Assembly (NCBI GenBank): GCA_004376575.1
Contig: SOJN01000143.1
Location: forward strand, 1 to 58,080
DNA from: a candidate division TA06 bacterium
GTDB taxonomy: Bacteria > Hydrothermota > DG-26 > E44-bin18
Reading direction: 5' to 3'
Length of the DNA: 58,080 bases
Shown piece after piece: positions 16,127-25,430 of the stretch; positions within the stretch are counted from its first letter, which is position 1; each line of letters opens with the position of its first letter. The position numbers were made by a program, and so were the translations under genes. Below the pieces are notes generated by a model. The model was not told where the DNA came from. It was given only the letters and a program-made list of their open reading frames with translations, and did not search any database.

Positions 16127-17115
16127 AAAAGCCTTCCAGTCATTACGAAGATGAAAGCAGTCACTATGTACGTGAAGATTGCTCCAAAAAGACTTACAGT
16201 CGTCGCAATGTATGAGGCCTCGCAAAGAACGAGTGAAATGAGGCACACAATCACAACCACATGCTGGTCTCTAAGACCAATGGCTTTGAGACGGAGCGCA
16301 AAATGGTCGCGCGAACCCCTGAACGGGCTTTTCCTTTTTGCCATTCTCAATATGGATACGTAGAAAGTGTCATATATGGGAATTGCCAGTATCAGAAGCG
16401 GACTGAGCAAAGCAATGTTGTTCGTGGCTGTGTAACTTGTCGATATTGAAACGCCGGCAAGCATAAAACCCAGGAAGAGTGAGCCTGCATCCCCCATAAA
16501 GATTGACGCTGGATGCCAGTTGTATCCCACAAATCCGATGCAGGCCCCTGCCAGGGCAGCAGAGACAACAGCGGTCAGGAGGTCGCCAGTGGGAACAGCT
16601 ATGAAGAAGAAGGTGGCAGAGGCAACGAAGGCAACACTGGCTGCCAGGCCATCCATTATGTCTATCAGGTTGAGTGCATTTGTTATTCCCACTATCCACA
16701 GGATGCTTAAGGCTACGTTCAAGGGAAACGAGAGGTAGACTATCTCTAGCCTCAGGCCCGATATGACCAGCACGACCGCTGCAACAAGCTGGCCAAACAG
16801 CTTCGTCCACACAGAAAGCCTCCTGTAATCATCGAGAACGCCCAGTCCACATACTATCGTGCCTCCCACAATCAATCCCAGGAGTTTGCTCTCTACCGAC
16901 CTTCGGATGACCATCACACAGACCAGGCCAAGCATAAACGCCAAATAGATTGCTACCCCTCCAAGGTAGGGAGTAGGTTTTTTGTGCCTTTTCAGCCCGT
17001 CAGGCACGTCCACCACTCCGCTCTTCCTCGCGAGAACCCGCATGATGGGAGTAAACATGAGTGCTAGACCTGCGGAGACGAGAAACGAGAGTAGGTGAAG
17101 CACCTGGGGTTTCAT
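16108..17115 (-). CDS. Undecaprenyl-phosphate sugar-1-phosphate transferase (WecA/MraY family)
   Basis: A 335-residue membrane protein with about ten helices. It has the family motifs: Asp95-Asp96 in LGVLDDYRRL, NALNLIDIMDGLA (146-158), and GDAGS (208-212). Near the C-terminus, RGSRDHFALRL stands where WecA-type enzymes carry their His motif. It would start a glycan by moving a HexNAc-1-phosphate from UDP-HexNAc to undecaprenyl phosphate. It abuts the GT2 gene at 17115. The absence of other peptidoglycan genes around it argues for WecA/TagO over MraY. Confidence 0.9.
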   Translation of the reverse strand: MKPQVLHLLSFLVSAGLALMFTPIMRVLARKSGVVDVPDGLKRHKKPTPYLGGVAIYLAFMLGLVCVMVIRRSVESKLLGLIVGGTIVCGLGVLDDYRRLSVWTKLFGQLVAAVVLVISGLRLEIVYLSFPLNVALSILWIVGITNALNLIDIMDGLAASVAFVASATFFFIAVPTGDLLTAVVSAALAGACIGFVGYNWHPASIFMGDAGSLFLGFMLAGVSISTSYTATNNIALLSPLLILAIPIYDTFYVSILRMAKRKSPFRGSRDHFALRLKAIGLRDQHVVVIVCLISLVLCEASYIATTVSLFGAIFTYIVTAFIFVMTGRLLSKVEP

Positions 17116-18104
17116 CAGATGATCCCCTTTCTAATCATGTCGTAGCCAACAGTTCTTTTGGATTGGACCAACCTCCTCTTGTGAAGCGAGGCAAAAATCT
17201 CCCTTGCCATCCCTGGAAGCCTCAACATGAGCATGGGAGAGCTGAGAGCAGTGTAACACCACAGCAGAGCTTCAAAGGGCATGATGAAGAGCATGTCTGC
17301 CAGAAGGCTCTCCGGCGAGTCATTCTTGATCATTGTCATGTATCTGTTCTTGATTATATGGTACCTGGTCGCGGTAGACCTTCTCGCGAACTGCTTTGCG
17401 CTAAGCACGGAGAAAACTCTCCTCCCCGCGGGAGCAGTCGCTCCCCTCTGGTGATAGGCAACGGCCCCAGGCTCATATATACAGCTCCAGCCCAGAAGCT
17501 GCGCACGCCACCCCAGATCCAGATCTTCGTAAAAGGCGAAATAGTCTTCATCGAAGTATTGCCCATCGAGTGCCACCTGGTCAAGCATCTTCCTTCTGTA
17601 GAAGGCTACTGCACCGCACACAGAAAAGACAAACTCCCTTGCATCGTACTGCCCCCTATCCCTTCCGCCATATCCCCTTTCTCTTGGCCTTCGGTCTCTT
17701 CCAATAAACTGGCCGGCCGAATCGAGTGTCTTCCCGTCAAACCGCAGAATCTTCCCTGACAGCATGCCGCCCCGCGGGAAGTCGCCCATTGTTGTTACTG
17801 CCTTTTCAACGTAGTCCGCTTCAAGCCTTATGTCTGTGTTGAGACACAGGACAAACTCGCATTCCAGAGCATCTATACCCTGGTTGAGCGCTCTGCAATA
17901 TCCGAGATTTCCATCATTCTCGATCAGGATGAGGTCTTTGTATCTTTCCTTGATCATCTGCACTGAACCATCTGTGGAGCCATTGTCAACTACCACCGTC
18001 CCTATATGATGATAGCTCTGCATCCTTATAGAGTCGAGGCAGGAACAGATGTCGTCAGCCCCATTCCAGTTCACCACAACTGCCGAAACGTCAGTGTCTC
18101 TCAA
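17115..18104 (-). CDS. GT2 glycosyltransferase (rhamnosyltransferase-like)
   Basis: A 329-residue GT-A enzyme starting VSAVVVNWNGADDICSCLDS, with donor-site VVVDNGSTDGSV (36-47), the DxD-type LCLNTDIRLE (about 86-95) and the catalytic-base region FAFYEDLDLGWRAQLLGW (191-208). This pattern is common in O-antigen rhamnosyl/glucosyl transferases. The last 60 residues are hydrophobic to amphipathic and may bind the membrane. The sugar cannot be assigned. Confidence 0.85.
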   Translation of the reverse strand: MRDTDVSAVVVNWNGADDICSCLDSIRMQSYHHIGTVVVDNGSTDGSVQMIKERYKDLILIENDGNLGYCRALNQGIDALECEFVLCLNTDIRLEADYVEKAVTTMGDFPRGGMLSGKILRFDGKTLDSAGQFIGRDRRPRERGYGGRDRGQYDAREFVFSVCGAVAFYRRKMLDQVALDGQYFDEDYFAFYEDLDLGWRAQLLGWSCIYEPGAVAYHQRGATAPAGRRVFSVLSAKQFARRSTATRYHIIKNRYMTMIKNDSPESLLADMLFIMPFEALLWCYTALSSPMLMLRLPGMAREIFASLHKRRLVQSKRTVGYDMIRKGII

Positions 18105-18174
18105 TGCCTGATGGCTCCTTCTCTTGTCCGGACTTCTCCCAGCGTTGTCGAGAACTTCAAAAGAGACAGAAAGC

Positions 18175-19290
18175 TCAGCCTTCCGCGACCTCCTTGTAGA
18201 CTTGCAACGTCTTTTCGGCCGTCTTTCTCCAGGAGAACTCCTTCACCTTTTCTAACCCCTTCGAAATGAGCTCGTCCCTCAATCCTGTGTCTTCAACCAG
18301 CAGACTCATAGCCTGGCCCATCTGTTCAACACTGTAAGGGTCTATCAGAAAAACAGCGTCTGCGAAGAGTTCTGATAGCGATGAGTTGTCTGAGGTTATC
18401 ACGGGAGTTCCGCAGGCCATTGCCTCAAGCACAGGAAGCCCGAAGCCCTCGTACAAAGAAGGGTAGACAAAACATTCTGCACTATTGTAGATTAGAGGAA
18501 GCATGCTGTCCTCGACATAGCCCAGATGGATGACGCGACCATCGAGGCCGAGCTCCTCTATTAGCTTCTTCACATCAAGGTATGGCCACTCCACTTTTCC
18601 GATAAGAACAAGCTGGTAGTCGGGACTTTTCGCCGAGAATAACTTGAAGGCCTTCAACAACCTCTCGACATTCCTCCTCAGATGTATCACCCCTACATAA
18701 AGGAAGAATCTATCTTTGATCCCACATTCGGACCTTGCCCGCTCCAGAGCATCTCTCTTCGACATCACCCTGAACATTGGATCGGCAGCTTCGTAGATCA
18801 CTTCGATTTTCTCCTCTGAGACCCTGTACATTCGCAGAATATCATTCTTCGTCGTCTTTGAACAGGCAATTATCCTGTCCGCGTGTCTGGCGGCAAATCT
18901 GCAAAATGGAATTTGCGCTATTTTCCCCTTGAGAGAAAACCATTCCGGATGAAGGCCAAACGTAATATCGTGTATAGTGACAACGGACCTGTGATTGACC
19001 ACCAGGGGCATCGTGTAGAATGGAAAGTGGAAGACATCAACCCTGTGGGTGAGCAATTCAGGGGGCAGTCTCAGATGGAGCCAGGTGAAGTAGTTCTCGA
19101 GGAACGGGAGGTTTATCTTCTTTTCGCTGAAATTGGGCCGGCCAGCAACCCAACCCGCCTCCTCATGAAGGTACAGGATGTATTGGTTCTCCTCGTCAAT
19201 TCCGGAGAGGTTCTCTAACAGGTTGTGCAGGTATCTGCCAACCCCCGCCCGCTTCCCAATCAGGGACCTTGCATCAATCCCAATTATCAT
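18175..19290 (-). CDS. GT4 glycosyltransferase (mannosyltransferase-like)
   Basis: A 371-residue GT-B enzyme. It starts MIIGIDARSLIGKRAGVGRY, typical of the WbpY/WbaZ-like mannosyltransferase branch. FLYVGVIHLRRNVERLLKAF marks the hinge. The EX7E motif is in PSLYEGFGLPVLEAMACGTPV. Spacing to the next gene downstream is 70 bp, the widest in the operon. It is similar in design to its upstream neighbour (19324-20466) and probably arose by duplication. Confidence 0.88.
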   Translation of the reverse strand: MIIGIDARSLIGKRAGVGRYLHNLLENLSGIDEENQYILYLHEEAGWVAGRPNFSEKKINLPFLENYFTWLHLRLPPELLTHRVDVFHFPFYTMPLVVNHRSVVTIHDITFGLHPEWFSLKGKIAQIPFCRFAARHADRIIACSKTTKNDILRMYRVSEEKIEVIYEAADPMFRVMSKRDALERARSECGIKDRFFLYVGVIHLRRNVERLLKAFKLFSAKSPDYQLVLIGKVEWPYLDVKKLIEELGLDGRVIHLGYVEDSMLPLIYNSAECFVYPSLYEGFGLPVLEAMACGTPVITSDNSSLSELFADAVFLIDPYSVEQMGQAMSLLVEDTGLRDELISKGLEKVKEFSWRKTAEKTLQVYKEVAEG

Positions 19291-19323
19291 ACATGCCTCA
19301 GATCTTCTTTGAAAAACCTATCC

Positions 19324-20466
19324 TCAGTTTCTGACAACTCTGTCATACACATCCAGGGTAGCCCTCGCAGCTTTCTCCCAGGTAAAGGTGGATGCTCTTT
19401 TCCGTCCGGCCAGTTTCAGTCTCTCTCTCAACTCGTCATCAGAAATTAGCCTGTACAATCCCTCTGCCATGTCGTTTACATCCTCTGGATTGACAAGAAG
19501 CGCACTGTCCCCCGCAACGTCCGCCATTGCGCCCCTGTTCGAGGTGAGAACAGGCTTCCCGCAGGCCATTGCTTCGACGACCGGAAGGCCAAAGCCTTCG
19601 TAAAGAGAAGGATAGGCAACAACGCTTGCCAGATTGTACAGGTATGGCATCTCCTCATCGGGAACGTATCCCGTGAACATGACTGTTTCTTTTGATCTAG
19701 AGGTCTCCGCCAGGGCGAAAATCTCATCGTACATCCAGCCTTTCTTTCCGCACACTACCAACCTGTATTTATCGGTATGCCTCTCACACATGAGTTGGAA
19801 TGCCTGGATCAATCTTACGTGGTTCTTTCTCGGCTCAAGAGTACCCACACATAGGACGAACTTCTCCGGTAACTTGTATCTCCGGCGCAGCGCTTCAAGA
19901 GACCCAGAATCGGTAATCGGTCTGAAGCTTTCCTCCACTCCATGCTCAATAATATGTATCCTCTCTTTGTCAAAACCATATACTTCAAGCAGATCACTGC
20001 GGGTAGTTCTTGAAACAGCTATTATGGAATCGACTTTCTCAACCACACATCTCATCTGTTTTTCCAAAAGCGCTCGCATCTCTTTGGTGAACATTTCAGG
20101 CCATAGCGCAAAACCAATGTCGTGTACGGTGACAATTGTTCTGGCGCTTTTCGATCTGAAAGGGTAAGGCTCTGGAAAATGGACCACGTCAAAGCTGCCA
20201 ATGAGCCACTCGATTGGAATATTGAGACGGTTTGCCCAGAACCTGGTGACCTTGACGGGTATCGGAGCACTCATCACCTTGAAATTGGATGCTGCGGGAA
20301 ATGATGCCATTGCAAGCTTCTTCGCATAATCTTTGAACAAGAAGCAGAAAAGGAGATACTTGTTCTCCCGGTCCAGTTCAGCAAGGCTTTTTACCAGATT
20401 GCGCGTGTACCGTCCTATGCCGACTCTTATCGGAAGTGCGGACTTATAGTCTATGCCTACTCGCAT
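19324..20466 (-). CDS. GT4 glycosyltransferase (mannosyltransferase-like, paralog)
   Basis: A 380-residue GT-B enzyme. MRVGIDYKSALPIRVGIGRY at the N-terminus and LCVGTLEPRKNHVRLIQAF in the C-domain match the WbpY/WbpZ-like group. EX7E is intact in YPSLYEGFGLPVVEAMACGKP. It overlaps the upstream gene by 10 bp. Close in layout to the following gene, suggesting two successive transfers of related sugars. Confidence 0.88.
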   Translation of the reverse strand: MRVGIDYKSALPIRVGIGRYTRNLVKSLAELDRENKYLLFCFLFKDYAKKLAMASFPAASNFKVMSAPIPVKVTRFWANRLNIPIEWLIGSFDVVHFPEPYPFRSKSARTIVTVHDIGFALWPEMFTKEMRALLEKQMRCVVEKVDSIIAVSRTTRSDLLEVYGFDKERIHIIEHGVEESFRPITDSGSLEALRRRYKLPEKFVLCVGTLEPRKNHVRLIQAFQLMCERHTDKYRLVVCGKKGWMYDEIFALAETSRSKETVMFTGYVPDEEMPYLYNLASVVAYPSLYEGFGLPVVEAMACGKPVLTSNRGAMADVAGDSALLVNPEDVNDMAEGLYRLISDDELRERLKLAGRKRASTFTWEKAARATLDVYDRVVRN

Positions 20467-21641
20467 GTCTTCTCGTAAAGCTTCAAGAGCTTCTCTACAT
20501 GGACTCCTCTGCCGAACCTTTCGGCGACTATAGATCTCCCTCTTTTGCCCATTGATTCCACCGTCTCCGGGGATTCCAGGAGTTGCTGTATGCGCGCGGC
20601 CAGAGCCTTCACATCTCCTCTGGGCACAAGGAAACCGACCTCACCGTCAACCAGCCAGTCACTTATTCCTCCAGAGTCGAATGCAACTACCGGGCGACCA
20701 TGAGAAAGCGCCTCTATGCCTACAATGCCAAAAGGCTCGGGCCAGAGGGACGGGACGGCGACCAACCTGCAAGCCTCATAGAACGTCTTCAGTTCCCCGT
20801 GTCTCACCTGACCTGCAAAATGGACCCTGGAGGCCAACCCAAGCCTGGACACCCGCCGATCAAGTAGGCTCTCATATTGCTGCGACCCATTCCCTACGAC
20901 AACCAGTTTCACATGGCCCGGCAGCAGGGAAAGCGAATCCAGCAGGATGTGCAAACCTTTTTCAGGGAGCAGCCTCCCCACATAAAGGATACTGTCACCG
21001 ACCGATCCTGTCTCCACTGGCGGGTCTGTGAAGTATGGAAGGACATCCACCATCTTCTCGTTGAATCCGTTCTGCACGAGACACTCCTTCATGTACCTGC
21101 TGGCAACCATCAGTTTATCCAGCCTAATGTTGGCCCTTAGAGTTCGATGAAACGAGCGGTAGTCCCGCCACACACGCCACGGCTTCCTGGTGAAATACCC
21201 GTAACACATAAGTGGCACATAACTGTTGAGAAGGCATCTTATTCCAAAAGGACGTCCGCAGATTGAACCACTGAGGTAGTACTTGCCCCTGGGGCAGAAG
21301 AGCCTGTGGTCATGGAGATACCTGACCGTCGGGCGCATCCTCAGAAGCTGTTCTGTCACCCAACTATTATGGAGGTTGTGTATGTTTATCAGATCCGGAT
21401 TTTCGCCCTCCACAACTCTTGCCACCTCAGCAATAACTTCGTCTTTTCTCTGAAATGACCACAGCGAAATACCAGGAATTCGATGAACGGCGTATTGCCG
21501 GTTCTCCCCGGAATTCCCGGACTCCTCGCAGAGGAGCGCAACATGGTGCCCTCTTTCGATCAGTTCATTCGATATTGAGCGGACATAGACTTCAGTCCCT
21601 CCCAGGTGGCCACAGAACTGGTTAACCTGAAGGATCCTCAT
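20457..21641 (-). CDS. GT4 glycosyltransferase with Cys-rich N-domain insert
   Basis: A 394-residue GT-B enzyme starting MRILQVNQFCGHLGGTEVYV. The C-domain has SILYVGRLLPEKGLHILLDS and an intact EX7E in SLWPEPFGIVGIEALSHGRPV. The N-domain holds HDHRLFCPRGKYYLSGSICG followed by RCL, a Cys-bearing insert that I recall from a GT4 subgroup of uncultured bacteria; whether it binds a metal is unknown. Confidence 0.86.
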   Translation of the reverse strand: MRILQVNQFCGHLGGTEVYVRSISNELIERGHHVALLCEESGNSGENRQYAVHRIPGISLWSFQRKDEVIAEVARVVEGENPDLINIHNLHNSWVTEQLLRMRPTVRYLHDHRLFCPRGKYYLSGSICGRPFGIRCLLNSYVPLMCYGYFTRKPWRVWRDYRSFHRTLRANIRLDKLMVASRYMKECLVQNGFNEKMVDVLPYFTDPPVETGSVGDSILYVGRLLPEKGLHILLDSLSLLPGHVKLVVVGNGSQQYESLLDRRVSRLGLASRVHFAGQVRHGELKTFYEACRLVAVPSLWPEPFGIVGIEALSHGRPVVAFDSGGISDWLVDGEVGFLVPRGDVKALAARIQQLLESPETVESMGKRGRSIVAERFGRGVHVEKLLKLYEKTCE

Positions 21642-21651
21642 CCCTTTCTTC

Positions 21652-23121
21652 CTAAGGGTCTACCCCTTTGGTAAAACTTACCCTCAAATAGTCGAGCGCA
21701 GTTAACCTGAACTGTCTGTCAAAGATAGCCATTAGCAGGTAGTAACAGAGAAACAGGGCTACTGCGCTGGCCAAAAATGTGCGAATGTTACTGACGAAAC
21801 GACAGACCCCCGATGTCGCTGAGAGCACAATCGCAAAAACCACCAGGGGTTTCCATAACAGTTTTGTGAAACTCACCTCGACAAGCACCCTTTTGGTCAA
21901 ATATATGACGAGTGGCTGCATCGCCAGAATGATTCCCATGATGAGCAGTGACATACCGAGTATGCCGAACTTCAGCGTCACATAGGGCCCGAGAAGCAAA
22001 AGAAGGACCGGGCTGGGAATGTATGCCCAGAGAAGGGCTCTTGTCTTTCCCAGGCTCTTATACACCTCTCCCCAGTTTGCAAAGATGGCTCTCACCATAG
22101 CCGCAATCATGAAAATCCTGAATGCGTTCACCGATGGTAACCATTTCTCTCCCAGAAGATAGAGGATGGTCGGCCTCGCAAGCGGTATCAGGACAGCACC
22201 GAATGAAAGCATAAAGATTGCAGAGTTTCTGGTGATCGTGCTGTAGGCTGAGTTCACCCTCCTTATGTCGTTCCTTATTGCGGAAAACGCAGGGAATGAT
22301 ACACCTGCCATTTCTGACCTGATCCTCATCAACTGGTGCGGAAAATAAAATGCCAGGCTGTAGAATCCAAGGGCAGCGTTACCTGCCAGAAATAGAGTCC
22401 GGTCACCAACCAATCCAACTATGAAGTCGTCTCCCTGCCAGAATATCCAAATCAGCAGCGTGAGGAAGTACAGCGGTAGGCTGAAGCGGAGAATCTCTTT
22501 GAAGATCTTTCTGTCAAACTCCAGTCTGGGCTTATGCGGTGAATAGCTCCAGATGATGATCACATTTATCACAGAGTCGAGAACATAACCTGTGATGAGG
22601 CTCCATACCCCAAATCCTCTTACTGCCATCACTATGCATATCACGGTGTTGCCTGCCAATCCGAGGGCTATCGGCAACTTCACCTTGAAGATGTCAATGG
22701 TCTTCAGAAACAAGGCCCTTGGAAGCGCGAAGGGTACGGTCAGAACGAACAGGCTCGCTACTCTCAAGTAGGTCGCCATCTCTGGTTTGTGCAGACCGCG
22801 TGAAATGAAACCCGCAAAGGCGAGGACTATGATGAACATTGGTATGGAGACAGCAAGCTGACAACTGAACGCTGTATTGAGCATTCTTTTGGGATCTGTT
22901 CTTGTCTGGACTATCACATCCTGCATCCGCAGGCTTGCAAGGTTGTTGACAAAAACGACAACCAATATGGTGAATGCAAAAAGCCCGAAGTCCGAAGGCA
23001 ACAGGAGTCTTGCCAGAACCACCTTTCTGAGGAGAATGATGAGCGAAGTGAGCCCCATGAAAATGAAGGAGACGTTTAAGCCCCTTATCGATTTCGTCCT
23101 TATGTCTGTCTCTGCAATCAT
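21652..23121 (-). CDS. Oligosaccharide flippase (MOP family, WzxC-like)
   Basis: 489 residues from ATG 23121, which lies 4 bp after the preceding stop; a longer frame to 23178 would overlap that gene without family support. About 12-14 membrane helices. The N-terminus KSIRGLNVSFIFMGLTSLII is typical of the WzxC/RfbX branch, with MQDVIVQTR near residue 70. It would flip the lipid-linked repeat unit built by the operon. A second flippase lies at 3168-4484, so two glycans may be exported from this locus. Confidence 0.86.
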   Translation of the reverse strand: MIAETDIRTKSIRGLNVSFIFMGLTSLIILLRKVVLARLLLPSDFGLFAFTILVVVFVNNLASLRMQDVIVQTRTDPKRMLNTAFSCQLAVSIPMFIIVLAFAGFISRGLHKPEMATYLRVASLFVLTVPFALPRALFLKTIDIFKVKLPIALGLAGNTVICIVMAVRGFGVWSLITGYVLDSVINVIIIWSYSPHKPRLEFDRKIFKEILRFSLPLYFLTLLIWIFWQGDDFIVGLVGDRTLFLAGNAALGFYSLAFYFPHQLMRIRSEMAGVSFPAFSAIRNDIRRVNSAYSTITRNSAIFMLSFGAVLIPLARPTILYLLGEKWLPSVNAFRIFMIAAMVRAIFANWGEVYKSLGKTRALLWAYIPSPVLLLLLGPYVTLKFGILGMSLLIMGIILAMQPLVIYLTKRVLVEVSFTKLLWKPLVVFAIVLSATSGVCRFVSNIRTFLASAVALFLCYYLLMAIFDRQFRLTALDYLRVSFTKGVDP

Positions 23122-23125
23122 AACC

Positions 23126-24361
23126 CTAGAATTTATCTGCCAGGAGGTTCTTGCCGTGCGCCATCTCATCAACCTCATACCCGAGAAAACTTACAGTTGT
23201 AGCATAGATGTCAACTAGGTCCACGACTTCCGGAGTCCTTATCCTTTTGGATGCATCCGGGGCAAGGATGAAAATACCCTGATTCTCAGTGCAGTCAGGA
23301 TCGTATCCGTGCATCCCCCTTGGCGCGTCACTACCAACACCAAAGAAGCACGGATGAATCAGATTACCAGAGTGAGCAAGAAAAATGAGATCGCCATATT
23401 CTCTGTTGTTGAATCTTATGTGGTGGGTCTTTCTGTCCGCATCATCAAGCAGCTTGCCGCCGCCAACTTCCTTCAGCAGACCTTCTATCGGTTCCTTCGA
23501 ATTCTCGTCAAAGAACCAGAACCTTGCAGTTGTAGAGTCAAGAAAAACGAGATAATCTCTTCCCAGTTTACACGGAAGCATTCGCAACCTGCTCCATATA
23601 GGGAGGTGCTCTTTCACCTTCACCATTCCATGGTCACCGAATATGAATAGAACGAAAGACCCAGAAATCTTTTCAAAAGTTGAGTATAGCTCTCTCACTC
23701 GAGAATCCGTTTCTTTCAGAGCCTTCTTGATCTCTACCGAATCCGGCCCGTGCGTATGGCCCACACCGTCCAACAGTCCGAGTTGGACAAACGCGAACCT
23801 GTGCTTCACACTCAAAGACTCACAAAGGCGAGAGACAACCGTTTCGTCGGTGTACTGGGAAGAGTACTCCGGCCAGCCCACATAAATAGATTCCCCACCT
23901 GTCTTCTTTATCAGGTCAAAAATGGTGGGCGTTACCAGACTCATCTCCCAGGGAAGTTCCTTCTCCGAGTAGTCAAAAAAAGGAAGAAGCGTCAAGGGAA
24001 CCTGAGCTGTCGTATGCAAGTACCTGTATATTGGCCCGGCAAGCCTCGAGGTCTTCAACTCTACCCTCTTTCTGATCCACAGCCTAAGCCTGGGCAGTCC
24101 CTCCAGGCGTGACAATGGACCCGTCCCCTTGAACGGGCTCGTCTCTGGCGAGTATTTGAAAAGAGTACAGACACCACTCTCTTCGGGATAGAGTCCAGCC
24201 AGATATGCAGGTCTGGACTGGAAACCGAAAGGCTCACGCGTCTTTGAGACGATCGCACTGCCCTTTTTGGAAAGCTCCCATAGAAATGGAGTGTCTTTTT
24301 CAGACAGGTAGTCGTGCCTGAAGCCATCAAGAAGAATAAAGACTGCGGTTCCCAAATCCAA
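23126..24361 (-). CDS. Type I phosphodiesterase / nucleotide pyrophosphatase-like (alkaline phosphatase fold)
   Basis: 411 residues from a TTG start that overlaps the radical SAM gene by 35 bp. Metal-site landmarks are FILLDGFRHDY (Asp12), a candidate nucleophile Ser49 in FQSRPAYLAGLYP, LGLLDGVGHTHG, FGDHGMVKV and MHGYDP. The Ser takes the place of the usual Thr nucleophile. There is no signal peptide, so it would act in the cytoplasm on a phosphodiester or phosphonate-like substrate. Its place beside radical SAM and nucleotidyltransferase-like genes hints at a modification pathway. Confidence 0.75.
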   Translation of the reverse strand: MDLGTAVFILLDGFRHDYLSEKDTPFLWELSKKGSAIVSKTREPFGFQSRPAYLAGLYPEESGVCTLFKYSPETSPFKGTGPLSRLEGLPRLRLWIRKRVELKTSRLAGPIYRYLHTTAQVPLTLLPFFDYSEKELPWEMSLVTPTIFDLIKKTGGESIYVGWPEYSSQYTDETVVSRLCESLSVKHRFAFVQLGLLDGVGHTHGPDSVEIKKALKETDSRVRELYSTFEKISGSFVLFIFGDHGMVKVKEHLPIWSRLRMLPCKLGRDYLVFLDSTTARFWFFDENSKEPIEGLLKEVGGGKLLDDADRKTHHIRFNNREYGDLIFLAHSGNLIHPCFFGVGSDAPRGMHGYDPDCTENQGIFILAPDASKRIRTPEVVDLVDIYATTVSFLGYEVDEMAHGKNLLADKF

Positions 24362-25430
24362 CCTTCTTTCCGAGCCTTTTTACGATCGACTCCGGCCATA
24401 CAGGAAGTGAGTTCTCCACGTAGGTGCTTATCCAACATCCTGGACAGTGTCCCTTTCTTATTTGCCTCCGTTTCTCTCTGAATTCTGGACTCAGCCATAT
24501 TTGAGAGATCGGCCTGGCCCGAATGTTTCCCACTACTCCCCCCTCGCTCCAGGTGCAGCAAGGTAGAACATCTCCCATCTCTGAGATGACGATGTTGAAA
24601 AGCCCTGCGAGACAAGGATGAAAAAGTGACGGGTAACTTGACTCTCCTGCATTGTACTTCCTCATCATCCGGTACGCAAATCTGTCTTTCTCTTCTGGCA
24701 GATGCGCCATCAGCCAATCCATTTGAGCATCGTCCACCTCAAGACCGTGGATCCTGCCGCCTTCTCTCGTCACACCGAATTGCTCGGCAAAGCTAATAAG
24801 ACTCCCGAAGGAATGGTTTATTCCCAGACTTTCTTGAGTAATAGTCTTGTTCAGTTCGATAATAGATTCGACATTCTCTCCTGTGACTACTGAGGCCACG
24901 TTCAAGCAAGGCTTTCCGTCACCAATCGCTTTACTGAGTGAGGCCAACTCCTTCAGGTCAGAGTAAGTTTTCTGGAAGGACAACCCCTTTCTGAGTCTTG
25001 AGTGAACCTCTTCTGTCCCATCAATTGAAACAGTTAGGCTGTCCAGATGGGTCTCAATGACTGCTTTTCTATTCACCTCATTGAGCATGGAGCCGTTGGT
25101 CGTAACATTCACCCATATCTTTTTCTCTTTGAGGGCGCGCACAAATCGAAACAAGTCTTTTCTCATGAAGGGCTCGCCGCCTGATATAGAAACAGTCTTG
25201 ACACACAGATCTTCAAGCTGATCTGCCAGCTCGAGCAATTCTTCGGTGGAAAGCTCATCGTCAGCAAGCTCAGGGTTTTCTTGATATCTTGACCAGATAT
25301 TGCACTGAACACACCTCGCATTGCACTTTCCAGTTATCAAGACCTGAGCGTGGACAGGAGAACGACGAGGTTTGGAGGTGAGCCACCTGTACCACCAGTC
25401 TACAGTCTCTTTTGCGCTAGTAAGCACCAC
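24327..25430 (-). CDS. Radical SAM protein with SPASM-like C-terminal cysteines
   Basis: A 367-residue protein. The radical SAM cluster motif is CNARCVQCN (Cys36, Cys40, Cys43). It is followed by SISGGEPFMRKDLFRF and NVTTNGSMLNE, the SAM-binding strands. The C-terminus has CLAGLFNIVI, LPCCTW and GHCPGCW, suggesting one or more extra FeS clusters as in SPASM/twitch enzymes. Such enzymes modify peptides or carbohydrates; the target here is unknown. It overlaps both neighbours (14 bp and 35 bp). Confidence 0.85.
   Translation of the reverse strand: MVLTSAKETVDWWYRWLTSKPRRSPVHAQVLITGKCNARCVQCNIWSRYQENPELADDELSTEELLELADQLEDLCVKTVSISGGEPFMRKDLFRFVRALKEKKIWVNVTTNGSMLNEVNRKAVIETHLDSLTVSIDGTEEVHSRLRKGLSFQKTYSDLKELASLSKAIGDGKPCLNVASVVTGENVESIIELNKTITQESLGINHSFGSLISFAEQFGVTREGGRIHGLEVDDAQMDWLMAHLPEEKDRFAYRMMRKYNAGESSYPSLFHPCLAGLFNIVISEMGDVLPCCTWSEGGVVGNIRARPISQIWLSPEFREKRRQIRKGHCPGCWISTYVENSLPVWPESIVKRLGKKVGFGNRSLYSS

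Noticed and set aside
14783-16246. 487-residue version of the flavoprotein
   Set aside because: The extra 53 N-terminal residues overlap the WecA-like gene and lie before the FAD motif; ATG 16087 fits better.
17061-17759. 232-codon plus-strand frame
   Set aside because: Antisense to the GT2 and WecA-like genes, with no domain likeness.
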